Shown: piece by piece, positions 16,979 through 26,378 of the stretch
Position numbering within the stretch: position 1 is the first letter of the stretch
Layout: the number at the start of each line of letters is the position of its first letter
Origin: JBGANR01 sp044222225
GTDB taxonomy: Bacteria; Actinomycetota; Actinomycetes; Mycobacteriales; Mycobacteriaceae
Reading direction: 5' to 3'
DNA: 64,000 nt
Assembly: GCA_044222225.1 (NCBI GenBank)
Contig: JBGANR010000013.1
Location: forward strand, 62,001-126,000
The notes under the pieces: model-generated
What the model saw: only the letters and a program-made list of their open reading frames with translations
Told to the model about the DNA's origin: nothing
Database searches by the model: none
Position numbers and translations under genes: made by a program

Positions 16979-18457
16979 CTACTGCTCGTCCTCCCAGAAC
17001 GACCGCAGCCGATGGACGAGGAGCCCGTCGATCTTCGCCGTGCCGGATTCGGTGTACAGCTCGATGGCCCGCGGGCCGTCCGAGGCGAAGGTCAGCGAGG
17101 ACAGCGTCTCGATCCCGTCGTTGACGAAGACCTCCACCGAGCCGCGGTCGATGAGCACGCGCAGCTTGAGTCGGTCGCCGGAGAACGGCGCGCCCCGGTA
17201 GCCGCGGTCGCCGTGCCCGGCGTTGCGGCGGTCGACGATGACGTACTCCGCCAGGTCGTCGTAGGCCACGATCGTCTCGTAGCGGTCGGGCGTCTTGTTC
17301 ACCGAGAGGCCGATGCGTTCCGCGGTCGACGAGGTGAGGTCGATCTCGAGCTCCACATCGGCGGAGTCGACGTCCTCGGCGATGACCAGCGAGTCGTTGA
17401 CTCCCAGCTCGAACGCCCCGTGATCGACGGTGCCCGTGCGCAGCTTCGTCACCTCGTCGATGGGTACCGAGACGAGGCGGTCGTCTTCGGTGAGGCTGAC
17501 GACGCGGGGGACGGACATCTGGCCGGACCAGCCGTCCGAGTCCTGGGAGGCGACGGGGATGGTGAACGATCCCATCCAGGCGAGCATGACGCGCCGGCCG
17601 TCCGGGGTCTCGAAGGTCTGCGGCGCGTAGAAGTTGCCGCCCCAGTCGATCGGCCGGTAGTCGGTGAGCTGCCGGAACGGTTCGCCCGGCGCCCATTCGC
17701 CGACGACGTAGCCCGCGTTGTGGCCGTTGCGGGCGTGGTATCGGTCGGGCTTGGGACCCATCGGGCAGTAGGCGATGACCCACTTGTCGCCGATCTGGAA
17801 CATGTCCGGGCATTCCAGCATGAAGGCGTCCGGATTCGGGTCCCGGAAGAGGACGCTGTCGAACACCCAGTTGCGCAGATCCTCGGAGGTGTGCAGCCAG
17901 ATCTCGCCGCGATTGTCCGCCGAGCAGGCGCCGATGACCATGTACCACCGATCGCCGGTCCGCCAGACCTTCGGATCGCGGAAGTGGGACGGTCCGGCCG
18001 GCCGGTCGACGACGACGCCGTGCTTCTCGAAGACGAGACCGTCTTCGCTGGTGGCCAGGCATTGCACCTGGATGTTGCCGTCGTCCTCGTTGACGCCGTT
18101 GCGCCAGCGGTTTCCGGTGTAGTAGGCGTGCAGCGTGCCGTCATCGGAGACGACGGCCGAGCCCGAGAAGACGCCGTCGCGGTCGGCATCGGTGCTCGGC
18201 GCCATGGCGATCGGCTCATGGCGCCAGGTGACGAGGTCCGAGCTGCTGGCGTGGCCCCAGTACATGGTCCCCCAGACGGGGGCGTACGGGTAGTGCTGGA
18301 AATAGACGTGGTAGCGGCCGTTGAAGTAGGTGAGGCCGTTGGGGTCGTTGATCCAGCCGGTCTGCGCGGCGATGTGGAACCTCGGGTACCACCGGTCGTT
18401 GCGGTCGGCGCGTAGTTCTCGGACTGCGCGGTCGGCGCGTGCGAGCTCGTCCTGCAA
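16979..18457 (-). CDS. Glycoside hydrolase family 32 (sucrose/fructan hydrolase)
   Basis: GH32 beta-fructosidase of 492 residues that cleaves terminal fructose from sucrose or fructans. The nucleophile motif WINDPNG sits at residues 35-41 (Asp38), the transition-state stabiliser motif FRDPKVW mid-propeller, and the acid/base motif ECPDMF after it. A C-terminal beta-sandwich follows. No signal peptide is visible, so it is probably cytoplasmic and acts on sugar imported by the divergent symporter. The start is TTG at 18457 behind GGGAG, so translation may be weak. Invertase and sucrose-6-phosphate hydrolase are the main alternatives within the family. Confidence 0.92.
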   Translation of the reverse strand: MQDELARADRAVRELRADRNDRWYPRFHIAAQTGWINDPNGLTYFNGRYHVYFQHYPYAPVWGTMYWGHASSSDLVTWRHEPIAMAPSTDADRDGVFSGSAVVSDDGTLHAYYTGNRWRNGVNEDDGNIQVQCLATSEDGLVFEKHGVVVDRPAGPSHFRDPKVWRTGDRWYMVIGACSADNRGEIWLHTSEDLRNWVFDSVLFRDPNPDAFMLECPDMFQIGDKWVIAYCPMGPKPDRYHARNGHNAGYVVGEWAPGEPFRQLTDYRPIDWGGNFYAPQTFETPDGRRVMLAWMGSFTIPVASQDSDGWSGQMSVPRVVSLTEDDRLVSVPIDEVTKLRTGTVDHGAFELGVNDSLVIAEDVDSADVELEIDLTSSTAERIGLSVNKTPDRYETIVAYDDLAEYVIVDRRNAGHGDRGYRGAPFSGDRLKLRVLIDRGSVEVFVNDGIETLSSLTFASDGPRAIELYTESGTAKIDGLLVHRLRSFWEDEQ

Positions 18458-18816
18458 GGTCGCTCCCTATTCTTCGGCGCGGGATGGTGGACAGGTCTCG
18501 TCCATTGAAGCTCAAACGTTACAGGTCGCGGGCGGCGGCGGCCGCGCGCTTGGTTGAATCGGCGGTGCCGCCGGCGTACGTCGGCCTCGGCGGAGATCGG
18601 GACCGCCCGAATGATCTTGGTCATGAAGGCGATCGACTGTGGCATACGACACGCGGAGCGTGGTACGGTCAGCGCCTCAAACGTTTTAGGTACCGATGGA
18701 CCCTCGGATGTCGACGTCGCGACGGTCGTGAAAGTCCGGATCGTTTGATGTCCGCCGGGCGGCATCACGGTGTCGTGGCGGCTTGGTGACGGAAGCTTCG
18801 ACAGAGAGGTTCGACA
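18458..18816. promoter_or_regulatory. Divergent control region with two LacI-type operators
   Basis: Two near-identical 16-base sites, CTCAAACGTTACAGGT (18511-18526) and CTCAAACGTTTTAGGT (18676-18691), match at 14 of 16 positions and centre on AAACGTT. That is the core of many LacI/GalR-family operators. One site lies just upstream of the GH32 gene and one upstream of the symporter gene, so a single LacI-type repressor could control both. No regulator gene is present in the window. The rest of the 359 bases shows nothing else. Confidence 0.65.
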
Positions 18817-20103
18817 ATGGCTGCGGCCAAGGGTCTATTCAAGAACGGTGCCTATCTGCAGAGTTCGACGACGCTGTTCGTCTTCTTTGCCTCGTGGGGC
18901 ATCTGGTGGTCGTTCTTCGCGACATGGCTGGACAAGAGCCTCGGGCTCAGTGGCGGTCAGATCGGCACCGTCTACGCGGTGAACTCGTTCACCACCATCG
19001 TGGTGATGTTCCTCTACGGCATGCTTCAGGACCGCCTCAAGCTGAAGCGGAACCTGATCATCCTGTCCTCGACGGTCATGGCCTGCCTGGTGCCGTTCGC
19101 GCTGCTGGTCTACCAGCCGCTGCTCAAGAACTCGTTCGGGCTGGGCGTCGCGCTCGGTGCGCTGTACCTGCCGTTCGGCTACACCGCCGCGGTGGGTCTT
19201 CTCGAGGCGTACTCCGAGCGGATGAGCCGTACCTACGGATTCGACTACGGTCAGGCCCGTGGCTGGGGCTCCCTCGGCTATGCCGTCGCCGCCCTGTTCA
19301 CCGGCTTCATCTTCACCATCAACCCGGCGATCAACTTCTTCATCGGTTCGGCGCTCGGCGTCGTCTGCCTGTTGGTGCAGATCTTCTGGAAGACGGACAA
19401 CGTTCCGCTGGCGCCGGGGCACGAGGCGCACTCCGGGCACACCCCGAGCCTGGGCGAGATGGCGAGCGTCCTCAAGCAGCGGAGCCTGTGGGTCGTCATC
19501 GCCTTCACCATCTTCAGCTGGACGTTCTACAACCTCTATGACGGTCAGATGTTCCCGAACTTCTATCGGGGCCTGTTCGAGAACGAGGACGACGGCATTC
19601 GCACCTACGGCATTCTCAACTCGGTGCAGGTGTTCGTCGAGGGTGGCTGCATGATGCTGGTTCCGATCGTCATGCGCAAGGTCGGTGTCCGGACCACTCT
19701 GCTGTTGGGCGTCGCGACGATGACCATCCGTATTCTCGGTGCGGCCGTCTTCACTGATCCGATCATCGTCTCCGGCTTCAAGATGATGCACGCCATCGAG
19801 GTCCCGCTGTTCATCCTGGGAATCTTCCGCTACCTCACCCTGCACTTCGACGCCTCCCTGTCGGCCACGATGTACCTGGTCGGCTTCGAGGTCTCGGCGC
19901 AGATCGGTAACGTCGTGTTCGCCGTTCCGTTCGGAAACCTGCGCGATGCGATCGGCTACCAGCCGACCTTCTTCGTCATCGCGGGCGTCGTCGCTGCCGC
20001 GGGAGCGTGGGGCTACTTCGCGCTGAAGAAGGACGACGAGGACGTGCAGGGTGATCCGTTCATCAAGGACTCTGAACGGAAAAAGATGAATGTGACCGGT
20101 TAG
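18817..20103 (+). CDS. Sugar/H+ symporter, LacY/CscB family of the MFS
   Basis: MFS permease of 428 residues with 12 hydrophobic segments. The N-terminal part (FFASWGIWWSFFATWLDKSL) and the loop MLQDRLKLKRNLI correspond to the oligosaccharide:H+ symporter family that holds LacY, RafB and the sucrose permease CscB. With a GH32 enzyme encoded divergently, sucrose or a short fructan is the likely substrate. ATG at 18817 follows an AGAGAGG Shine-Dalgarno. A decayed paralogue lies downstream on the other strand, and two strong hairpins end the gene. Confidence 0.88.
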   Translation: MAAAKGLFKNGAYLQSSTTLFVFFASWGIWWSFFATWLDKSLGLSGGQIGTVYAVNSFTTIVVMFLYGMLQDRLKLKRNLIILSSTVMACLVPFALLVYQPLLKNSFGLGVALGALYLPFGYTAAVGLLEAYSERMSRTYGFDYGQARGWGSLGYAVAALFTGFIFTINPAINFFIGSALGVVCLLVQIFWKTDNVPLAPGHEAHSGHTPSLGEMASVLKQRSLWVVIAFTIFSWTFYNLYDGQMFPNFYRGLFENEDDGIRTYGILNSVQVFVEGGCMMLVPIVMRKVGVRTTLLLGVATMTIRILGAAVFTDPIIVSGFKMMHAIEVPLFILGIFRYLTLHFDASLSATMYLVGFEVSAQIGNVVFAVPFGNLRDAIGYQPTFFVIAGVVAAAGAWGYFALKKDDEDVQGDPFIKDSERKKMNVTG

Positions 20104-20134
20104 TCGTCGCGGTCGGGAGGGGCCGCGCGTGGGT

Positions 20135-20194
20135 CCGGCCTCTGGGTGAAGGAGTGGGGCGCCTTCACCCAGGGCGCCTTCACCCAGAGGCCGG
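20135..20194. terminator. Long hairpin with an alternative pairing partner
   Basis: Perfect 18-bp inverted repeat, CCGGCCTCTGGGTGAAGG (20135-20152) with 20177-20194. The loop carries an extra copy of CCTTCACCC (20162-20170), so the GGGTGAAGG arm can pair with either of two partners. It lies 31 bases after the symporter stop. Confidence 0.75.
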
Positions 20195-20208
20195 ATGTCG
20201 GGAGGATG

Positions 20209-20237
20209 GTGCCGTTCCGTTGTGGAACGGCACTTTT
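20209..20237 (+). terminator. Intrinsic terminator
   Basis: Perfect 10-bp stem, GTGCCGTTCC (20209-20218) with GGAACGGCAC (20224-20233), a five-base loop, and TTTT immediately after. This is a textbook rho-independent terminator for the symporter transcript. Confidence 0.88.
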
Positions 20238-20336
20238 GCTGTGGATCGGTCGATATTGATCCGGGCGTGTTCTCGTGTCGGGTACGCGGCGATTCGCACT
20301 TTTGTAAATAGGGCCGCCGCTCACTTGAACATTGCC

Positions 20337-20870
20337 CTACTTGAGCACAAAGATGGCGAACAGGCCGCCGCCTACGGCGACGATGGCGGAGATCATGAAG
20401 AAGACCGGACGGAAGCAGAACTGATAACGCAGGCTGCCGAGTGGCGGGAGAGGATGGCTCTGCCGACCTGCGAGGACGAAGTAAATGATCCTCGGTCTTG
20501 ATCGACTGGCCGAGGGCGCGCGGCGCCGTCGTCGACACGGTCATCTACATGCAGGCACCGTCGCCGTGCCGAGCATCTCTTTGGTGCTGGTGGCGCCGCC
20601 TCGTCGTGCGCACGGGAGGGTGCCGTCGGAGGGGGAGCTTCCGCAGGAGCTGGATGGGCAGGGCGACGACCGATCGCCGAGCCGAGCCAGAAGTTGAGCG
20701 CGGGATCGACGTTGAGCAGTGGTGGCGACGACGGAGCGCACTATGCTCCTGGCGTGTTCGAGGCCGCAGGGCGTGAAGCACTCGGAGAGAGTCTCGAGTG
20801 GCCGACTGGGGAGAGGAAGACCGCGCCGGCGACGAGGCCGCGCCGTTCCGGGGGAAATTAGTAACAGTTG
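20337..20870 (-). pseudogene. Decayed second LacY/CscB-type MFS permease
   Basis: Read on the minus strand in shifting frames, this stretch gives fragments of the intact symporter family. The end reads GSLRYQFCFRPVFFMISAI, then VGGGLFAIFVLK and a stop at 20337-20339. This aligns with FGNLRDAIGYQPTFFVIAG and the C-terminus of the 18817 gene. Further upstream, NVDPALNFWLGSAIG matches INPAINFFIGSALG, and STKEMLGT matches SLGEMAS. At least two frame changes separate the pieces, and the N-terminal half is missing. It is a relic of a paralogous permease, oriented toward the intact one. Confidence 0.75.
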
Positions 20871-21389
20871 TCCATAAATGACTGTTATTGGGCATGAGGG
20901 CGCAGTGCGGTCGGAGTTGCACGCGAACTGTCGATGGCGACGCGGTGTGAGGGCTGATTCCCGCGCCACGGTGTGGTCGTTCAGGTCGCTGAGGGCCCGG
21001 ATTCGGTCGCGGGAGTGAGCCTTGTCAAGCTCCGTCGGCTCAGGCGTCTGCGTCCGCAACCGGTCTGTGCGCGACGAGGTGTCGAAGAATGCCAGGGCCC
21101 GGCGCGGATCGGATTGTGACGAACGATGAGGAGTTTCTCTGTATTGGTCCTGTCTGCCGTTTCGTAGTCGTACCCTATCCGTCATGAACGATCGGGCTGT
21201 TGGCAGCTTGGAGAGGGTGTGCCTGTCGGCTCCGGGCAGACGGCGCGGCGGACGAGTCGGCGATCTGACGTCGGCGATCTGTGGATCCCGGCGTCGCATT
21301 CGGTGCGGCGATGTGGTCGTCATGGGCGATAGAGACGTCGATCGATTCCGAGTTGATGCGGCATCCAGTCGGATGAGGGGTGATCAGTG
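20871..21389. other. Gene-free stretch upstream of the cas genes
   Basis: About 500 bases with no gene I can support on either strand. Open frames here show no family resemblance. It presumably holds the cas promoter, but no convincing -35/-10 pair was identified. A GAGGGG Shine-Dalgarno (21375-21380) precedes cas3. Confidence 0.5.
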
Positions 21390-23684
21390 ATGGTCCGCGA
21401 ATGGCATGAACTGACGCCCTTGCGTCCCCTATGGGACGGGGATCAAGTCTACGCGCACACGCCGAACGGCCATGGGTGTTGGCACGGATTTCGCGAGCAT
21501 TCCATCGGTGTGGCCGATCAAGCATTCGACTTCGCTGCGGTATTTGGAGGGGGGGACCTCGCGAGATTTCTTGGCTACACGCATGACGCCGGAAAGCTCA
21601 CTCGAATCGTTCAAGAAAGGCTTCGGTTATGTCATATTGACAGTTTGGCACGACTGGGGGCGACGCATAAGGTGGAAGGAGCTGCGTTAGGCGGGCTACT
21701 CAACGAAACGTCTCGCGAAATGTTCCAGTGCGCATTCCTTGCGAACTTCGGACATCATCACGAGTTGCCTTCCAGTAAGGAGAAATTTGAAGAGATCGAA
21801 GAGGTGCTTGAGGATAATCCCGACACCCTTGACCCGCTGGTAGTTCTAGTCGAAAAGCTTATCGGAAGGAGTCTTAGCGAATCGGCTCGGCAAGTGGCAC
21901 TCCCTCAGTATATCGATGTGGGTGAGCGCGAAAGTCGTGAGCGCAACCGTGAACTCTTCGTGCGGATGGTGCATTCCGCGCTGGTTGACGCGGATTTCCT
22001 CGACACCGCCGCTCACTTTAGAGGCCGGACAACCGTCCGGAGGCACGTACCTGTAGGATTGTCTGCACTGCGTGACCATTTCATGCGTTGGTATGGCGAA
22101 CGGTACCACGAAGCGCCGAACACGGAGCTCAACCGATTGCGACGGACTACGTTTGAAAGATGCGTTGATGTTGCTCTTGACCCGGTTCTCGCTGGCACGC
22201 GAGGTGTATATCGTCTGCCAGCGCCGACGGGGAGTGGCAAGACGTTGGCCGCGGCGGCGTTTGCGCTGAACCATGCGGCTGAGTATGGCAAAAGAAGAGT
22301 CATTGTCGCTGTTCCGTACACGTCCATCACGACGCAGAACGCTCAGGTCTATCGCACAGCCTTCTCGGGTCTCGGGGACGAGATCGTACTTGAGCATCAT
22401 AGCAATATCGACAATACTGCTATTGCGGAGAGTTCTTGGCGTCGACTTAGCGCTGAGAACTGGGACGCCGAGTTTATTGTTACGACGACGGTTCAACTCT
22501 TCGACTCTTTGTTCAAAGGGAAGCCGTCGGCGTCGCGTAAGTTGCATAGGATTGCCGGATCGGTCATCGTCCTCGACGAGATTCAATCGTTGCCGCTCAA
22601 ACTTCTTCCCACAATTCTCACGGTTTTGCGCCAGCTTATCGAGCAGTATGACGTGACTGTATTGTTGGCGTCGGCGACTCAGCCGGCATTCTGGAGGCTG
22701 TCACCGTGGGGCGGGGATTCCATGCGAGGCATAATGGAATTGCCCTGTTATGACATCATGCCGATTGACGATGTTCCGCGCGTGGCGCGTCGCGTCGCAT
22801 ACGAAATCAGGGGATACAAGCAGTCGTGGCCCGAGCTGGCAGATGAGATTGCTCGAGAGCGGCAGGCGCTGGCGATTGTGAACACGACTGACCATGCGCA
22901 GAAGCTTCACACCGAACTGGCAGAGGTCTTTAGTGGATGCGTACTGCACTTGTCTACCCGCATGTGTGCCCAGCATCGGTCCGACGTACTTGACAAGGTT
23001 TCGCGGATGTTGACGGAAGACCGTCCTGTGCTACTGGTGTCTACGCAGTTGATTGAGGCTGGCGTAGATGTGGATTTTCCCGTCGTCTATCGAGCATTGG
23101 CGCCGGCCGAAAGCCTGATTCAAAGTGCTGGACGGTGCAACCGGGAAGGGCAGCTTGGCGTGCGTGGCGGCCGAGTCGTGGTCTTTGAGTCGGAAGAGGA
23201 TGGCATGCCGGGCGGTCTCTACACCCACGCGGCTGGGCTGACGCGCAGTCTGTTCGTGGATGAAGGGCGAAATCTAGAGAATCCTGCGGACCTGACAGCG
23301 TACTTCCGGACCTTTTACCGGGACTACGCCCCGATGTCGGTACGGGACGAGATCGATGTGTCGCGCTGCAGACTCGACTTCCCAGCGGTGGCGAAGGCGT
23401 TTCAGATGATCGACGCGCCGTCGATGTCCGCGGTGATCACGGACTACGGTGAGCCTCAGGAGCGCGAAGCGGTCCGTCACGTCCTTGAGGGGCTGGAGAA
23501 GGACCCTCGAAAGATACTTGATCGGAGTGAGCGGCGCCTACTGCAGCGCTTCTCCGCGACGCTGCCTCGCTCGAGGGGCGATGCCGTCCTCGCGATCCCG
23601 GTTGTAACGGGCATATTGCGCTGGGATGGTGAGTACGACGCGTCACGGGGCGTCGTCGTGGAGGGGGGTGCGACGATCTTATGA
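21390..23684 (+). CDS. cas3: Type I-C CRISPR helicase-nuclease Cas3
   Basis: Cas3 of about 764 residues, which unwinds and shreds target DNA after Cascade recognition. The N-terminal HD nuclease has REHSIGVADQA and YTHDAGK around residues 30-70, then GHHHELPSS. The SF2 helicase shows PTGSGKT (Walker A), VLDEIQSLP (motif II), LLASATQPAFW (III), QLIEAGVDVDF (V) and QSAGRCNREG (VI). A GTG at 21387 directly precedes the ATG, and either could start translation. It is the first gene of the cas set and is separated from cas5 by 183 bases with a terminator-like hairpin. GC is visibly lower than in the flanking host genes. Confidence 0.95.
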   Translation: MVREWHELTPLRPLWDGDQVYAHTPNGHGCWHGFREHSIGVADQAFDFAAVFGGGDLARFLGYTHDAGKLTRIVQERLRLCHIDSLARLGATHKVEGAALGGLLNETSREMFQCAFLANFGHHHELPSSKEKFEEIEEVLEDNPDTLDPLVVLVEKLIGRSLSESARQVALPQYIDVGERESRERNRELFVRMVHSALVDADFLDTAAHFRGRTTVRRHVPVGLSALRDHFMRWYGERYHEAPNTELNRLRRTTFERCVDVALDPVLAGTRGVYRLPAPTGSGKTLAAAAFALNHAAEYGKRRVIVAVPYTSITTQNAQVYRTAFSGLGDEIVLEHHSNIDNTAIAESSWRRLSAENWDAEFIVTTTVQLFDSLFKGKPSASRKLHRIAGSVIVLDEIQSLPLKLLPTILTVLRQLIEQYDVTVLLASATQPAFWRLSPWGGDSMRGIMELPCYDIMPIDDVPRVARRVAYEIRGYKQSWPELADEIARERQALAIVNTTDHAQKLHTELAEVFSGCVLHLSTRMCAQHRSDVLDKVSRMLTEDRPVLLVSTQLIEAGVDVDFPVVYRALAPAESLIQSAGRCNREGQLGVRGGRVVVFESEEDGMPGGLYTHAAGLTRSLFVDEGRNLENPADLTAYFRTFYRDYAPMSVRDEIDVSRCRLDFPAVAKAFQMIDAPSMSAVITDYGEPQEREAVRHVLEGLEKDPRKILDRSERRLLQRFSATLPRSRGDAVLAIPVVTGILRWDGEYDASRGVVVEGGATIL

Positions 23685-23759
23685 GGACGTTGAAGTCCGC
23701 TGCGGCGTTCGCGCTGGGAGTCTCAACTGTGTGCGCCCGTGCAACGAGGCCGAGATGCG

Positions 23760-23835
23760 ATGCCCCCGAGATGTCAGAGTGACGTCTCGGGGGCATTTGC
23801 TGTTGTTCCATGCTAGCCTTCTTGGAGAGGCTAGC
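23760..23835 (+). terminator. Terminator and second inverted repeat between cas3 and cas5
   Basis: A 12-bp stem, ATGCCCCCGAGA (23760-23771) with TCTCGGGGGCAT (23785-23796), extends inward by TGTCA/TGACG and is followed by a T-rich run, so it looks like an intrinsic terminator. A separate GCTAGCC (23812-23818)/GGCTAGC (23829-23835) inverted repeat lies just before cas5 and could be an operator or part of a promoter. Confidence 0.75.
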
Positions 23836-23867
23836 GTTTGCAAGGACGTACACAGAAGGGAGGCTCG

Positions 23868-24560
23868 GTGAGCGGCCACGACTGGACATCTTTGGTGGTG
23901 CCTGACCGGTTCACTTATCCGCCGGTGAGGCTGCAGGTCTCGGGTGCCGAAGCGGTCTTCACCCGACCTGAGTTCACCAGCGAGCGGCTCAGCTACCCGG
24001 TGATGACGCCGACGGCGGCGATTGGTTTGCTGTCGAGCGTTTTCTGGAAGCCTCAGATTCGCTGGGTCGTCGAGCAGGTGGACGTGTTGGCGAGGGGGAG
24101 GTGGGTAAACCTGCGACGGAACGAGGTTGCCGTGCCCATTACGCGTGATGCTGTTAAGCAAAGGTATCTGGACGCCGACAGCAATGTGCAGCAGAGGATG
24201 ACAACGATGCTTCGCGACGTTCGTTATCGAATTCATGCGCAGGTGTGGGTGCACCCGGACGCTCGAGATCAAGACCCTGCAAAGTGGCGCGATCAATTTC
24301 ATCGTCGTGTGAGGCGTGGCCAGACCTTCCGGACGCCGTTCCTTGGAATGCGGGAGTGTCACGCGGACATTGAGCAGCTCGACGCCAGCCCTCCAATCGA
24401 CTGGACGGAAGATCTCGGAATTATGCTGCATTCGATCGAATACGACGAAAATAGTGGCAAAGAGAACTACGATTGGTTCGAGGCCCGCGTCGAGAACGGC
24501 GTGATGAGGATCCCGCGACGAGGTCTCTTGGCTCGACAGCGGGCAGAGGGGGGCATATGA
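23868..24560 (+). CDS. cas5c: Type I-C Cas5 (pre-crRNA endonuclease and Cascade subunit)
   Basis: Cas5 of subtype I-C (Cas5d), 230 residues. In this subtype Cas5 replaces Cas6: it cuts the repeat hairpin and stays bound to the crRNA 5' tag. The RAMP-type N-terminus is clear (PPVRLQVSGAEAVFTRPEFT, then ERLSYPVMTPTAAIGLLSSV). The start is put at the GTG at 23868, behind GAAGGGAGG. An in-frame TTG at 23838 would add ten residues. The stop overlaps the cas8c start (ATGA). Confidence 0.92.
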   Translation: MSGHDWTSLVVPDRFTYPPVRLQVSGAEAVFTRPEFTSERLSYPVMTPTAAIGLLSSVFWKPQIRWVVEQVDVLARGRWVNLRRNEVAVPITRDAVKQRYLDADSNVQQRMTTMLRDVRYRIHAQVWVHPDARDQDPAKWRDQFHRRVRRGQTFRTPFLGMRECHADIEQLDASPPIDWTEDLGIMLHSIEYDENSGKENYDWFEARVENGVMRIPRRGLLARQRAEGGI

Positions 24561-26377
24561 TCATCGCGGCGCTGACTAAGTACCGGCCGGCGGACGGGAT
24601 CATCCCTGCTGGTTATGCCCGCAAGTCGCTGGGATTCTTGCTGACAATACTTGAAGGTGGCGGTGCTTGTAGGCTTCAGTCACTGTATGTGACGGCTAAT
24701 ACGGGGCGCCAGACAGCGCCCCTCCGAAATGTGCCGAACTTGAGTCGGAGCAACAACCCGCCGCCAATTATTTCCTGCGATAACGCCGCTTTCGTTATTG
24801 CCAGGCCGAAGCCTGCAACGGACGCTCCCGGGCGCGAGCGTGAACTCATCGTGTCGCGCGGCAAGCAGGCGGCCTTCGTGCGACTCCTGCAGCAGTACAG
24901 TAAGGAAACGGGAGACCGCGCGGTCGACGACTACATCCGATGGGTTGAGGCTGGAATGCCGGGGCTTCAGGAAGCGATAGAGCGGCTGGATGTATCCGCA
25001 GCAAAACGACTTGACCTCGACCTTCTGGCGCTGCAGTTTGACGTCGAGACCAGTCCGCTGTTCGAGAAGCGATCCATTCAACAATTTTGGGAACGGCGCG
25101 TCGCCACCGTCAAGGCCGGAAGTGCAAATGACCTCTGCGTGTCTTGCGGTCGATTTGGTCCGGTCGTCGATACATTGCCACAGGCTCTCGCTGGGGTGCG
25201 TATACCGGCGACATCGACCGCTCAAGTAGCGCTGATGAGTGTTAATTTCCCGGCCGCTGCGCGAGGCGCTACAGGCAAAGGGTTGAAGTCGGCGCCAATA
25301 TGCGCCGCATGCGCGGGTGCCGCTGTCACGGCGTTCAATTCACTTGCGGCGAGCACGGAGCATCGTTTCAACATCGGTGACACATCAGCGGCCGTTTGGT
25401 GGGCGACTGAAGACTTGTTGGATGAGTCCATCGCATGCTTAAATAGCTCCAAGATGGATTCGGGTCGCGTAAAAGAACTTCATTCTTCGATCATAACTGG
25501 CCAGCGTAGCAGTCGCAAATTAGGCAGGTTCTATTTCCTGAGCTTCTCCGGTAACGTCGCCCGTCTCGTTGTACGTCGCTGGCTAGATCTGGACCTTGCT
25601 AGAGTCGGGGAGCATGTTTCTTCTTGGTTCGCAGATGTTGAAACACCTGACAGCCAACAGCCGTACCGTTCATTGAGTGAATTGGCAAGTTCTCTCGGCC
25701 TGCCTCCCGCGGGAGATCGTAAGGAACGGCCCCCGGACGGCGCGTTCGAAGCTCTACTTCTCGTGGCTTTGACAGGCACCGCTCCGCCACGACGTTTTCT
25801 TCAGCTGGCTGTTCAACGCGCGATCGCTGAGATCGGTCAGCTGACTCACGATGACTCACGCGTTAGGTGGAAGGCCCGCAGTAGGGCTCTGGCACGGGTG
25901 GCGATCATTCGTCTAGTACTTAACCGTACGATGTTCAAGGAGGCACGGATGCCAGCGAATCTGGATGAAGGTCGAGAAGACAAGGCCTACTTGAGTGGAC
26001 GGTTGTTCGCAGTTCGGGAAAGTCTTCAACGATCGGCGCTCGGTGATGTCAACGCATCTATCGTGGACCGTTATTTCGGTCGCGCTGCGGTACATCCGGC
26101 GAGTGTCGATACGGCGTTGACTGAGCTGGAGATGCAGCATCTTCGTGCGGTGAAAAGAAATCGCGGAGACGGCGTGGAATATTCGATCAGAGCGCGCTTG
26201 CGTCAGCTTCATGATCGAATGTCAGATGTACCTGGCCGATTGACTACTGAACAGCAGGCTGCTTGGATCGCGGGCTACTTTCAGCAGCGTGAGGCCGACA
26301 TCCAATCCGCCATCGAAAAGTCCGAGCAAAATAAACTCAAGGCCACGTTAGAAGCGGCCGAGTCGGAGGAGAACTGA
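24557..26377 (+). CDS. cas8c: Type I-C Cascade large subunit Cas8c
   Basis: Cas8c/Csd1, 606 residues, the large Cascade subunit that recognises the PAM and starts R-loop formation. The N-terminus MIIAALTKYRPADG and the internal cysteine pairs (DLCVSCGRFG and ICAACAGAA, around residues 192-256) are typical of Csd1. The ATG at 24557 overlaps the cas5 stop by four bases; in-frame codons upstream belong to cas5 sequence. The cas7 GTG follows one base after its stop. Confidence 0.93.
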   Translation: MIIAALTKYRPADGIIPAGYARKSLGFLLTILEGGGACRLQSLYVTANTGRQTAPLRNVPNLSRSNNPPPIISCDNAAFVIARPKPATDAPGRERELIVSRGKQAAFVRLLQQYSKETGDRAVDDYIRWVEAGMPGLQEAIERLDVSAAKRLDLDLLALQFDVETSPLFEKRSIQQFWERRVATVKAGSANDLCVSCGRFGPVVDTLPQALAGVRIPATSTAQVALMSVNFPAAARGATGKGLKSAPICAACAGAAVTAFNSLAASTEHRFNIGDTSAAVWWATEDLLDESIACLNSSKMDSGRVKELHSSIITGQRSSRKLGRFYFLSFSGNVARLVVRRWLDLDLARVGEHVSSWFADVETPDSQQPYRSLSELASSLGLPPAGDRKERPPDGAFEALLLVALTGTAPPRRFLQLAVQRAIAEIGQLTHDDSRVRWKARSRALARVAIIRLVLNRTMFKEARMPANLDEGREDKAYLSGRLFAVRESLQRSALGDVNASIVDRYFGRAAVHPASVDTALTELEMQHLRAVKRNRGDGVEYSIRARLRQLHDRMSDVPGRLTTEQQAAWIAGYFQQREADIQSAIEKSEQNKLKATLEAAESEEN

Positions 26378-26378
26378 C

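Noticed and set aside
20871..21386. A minus-strand open frame of about 260 codons upstream of cas3
   Set aside because: No recognisable motif, Arg/Ser-rich composition, and its end overlaps the decayed permease in the wrong frame.
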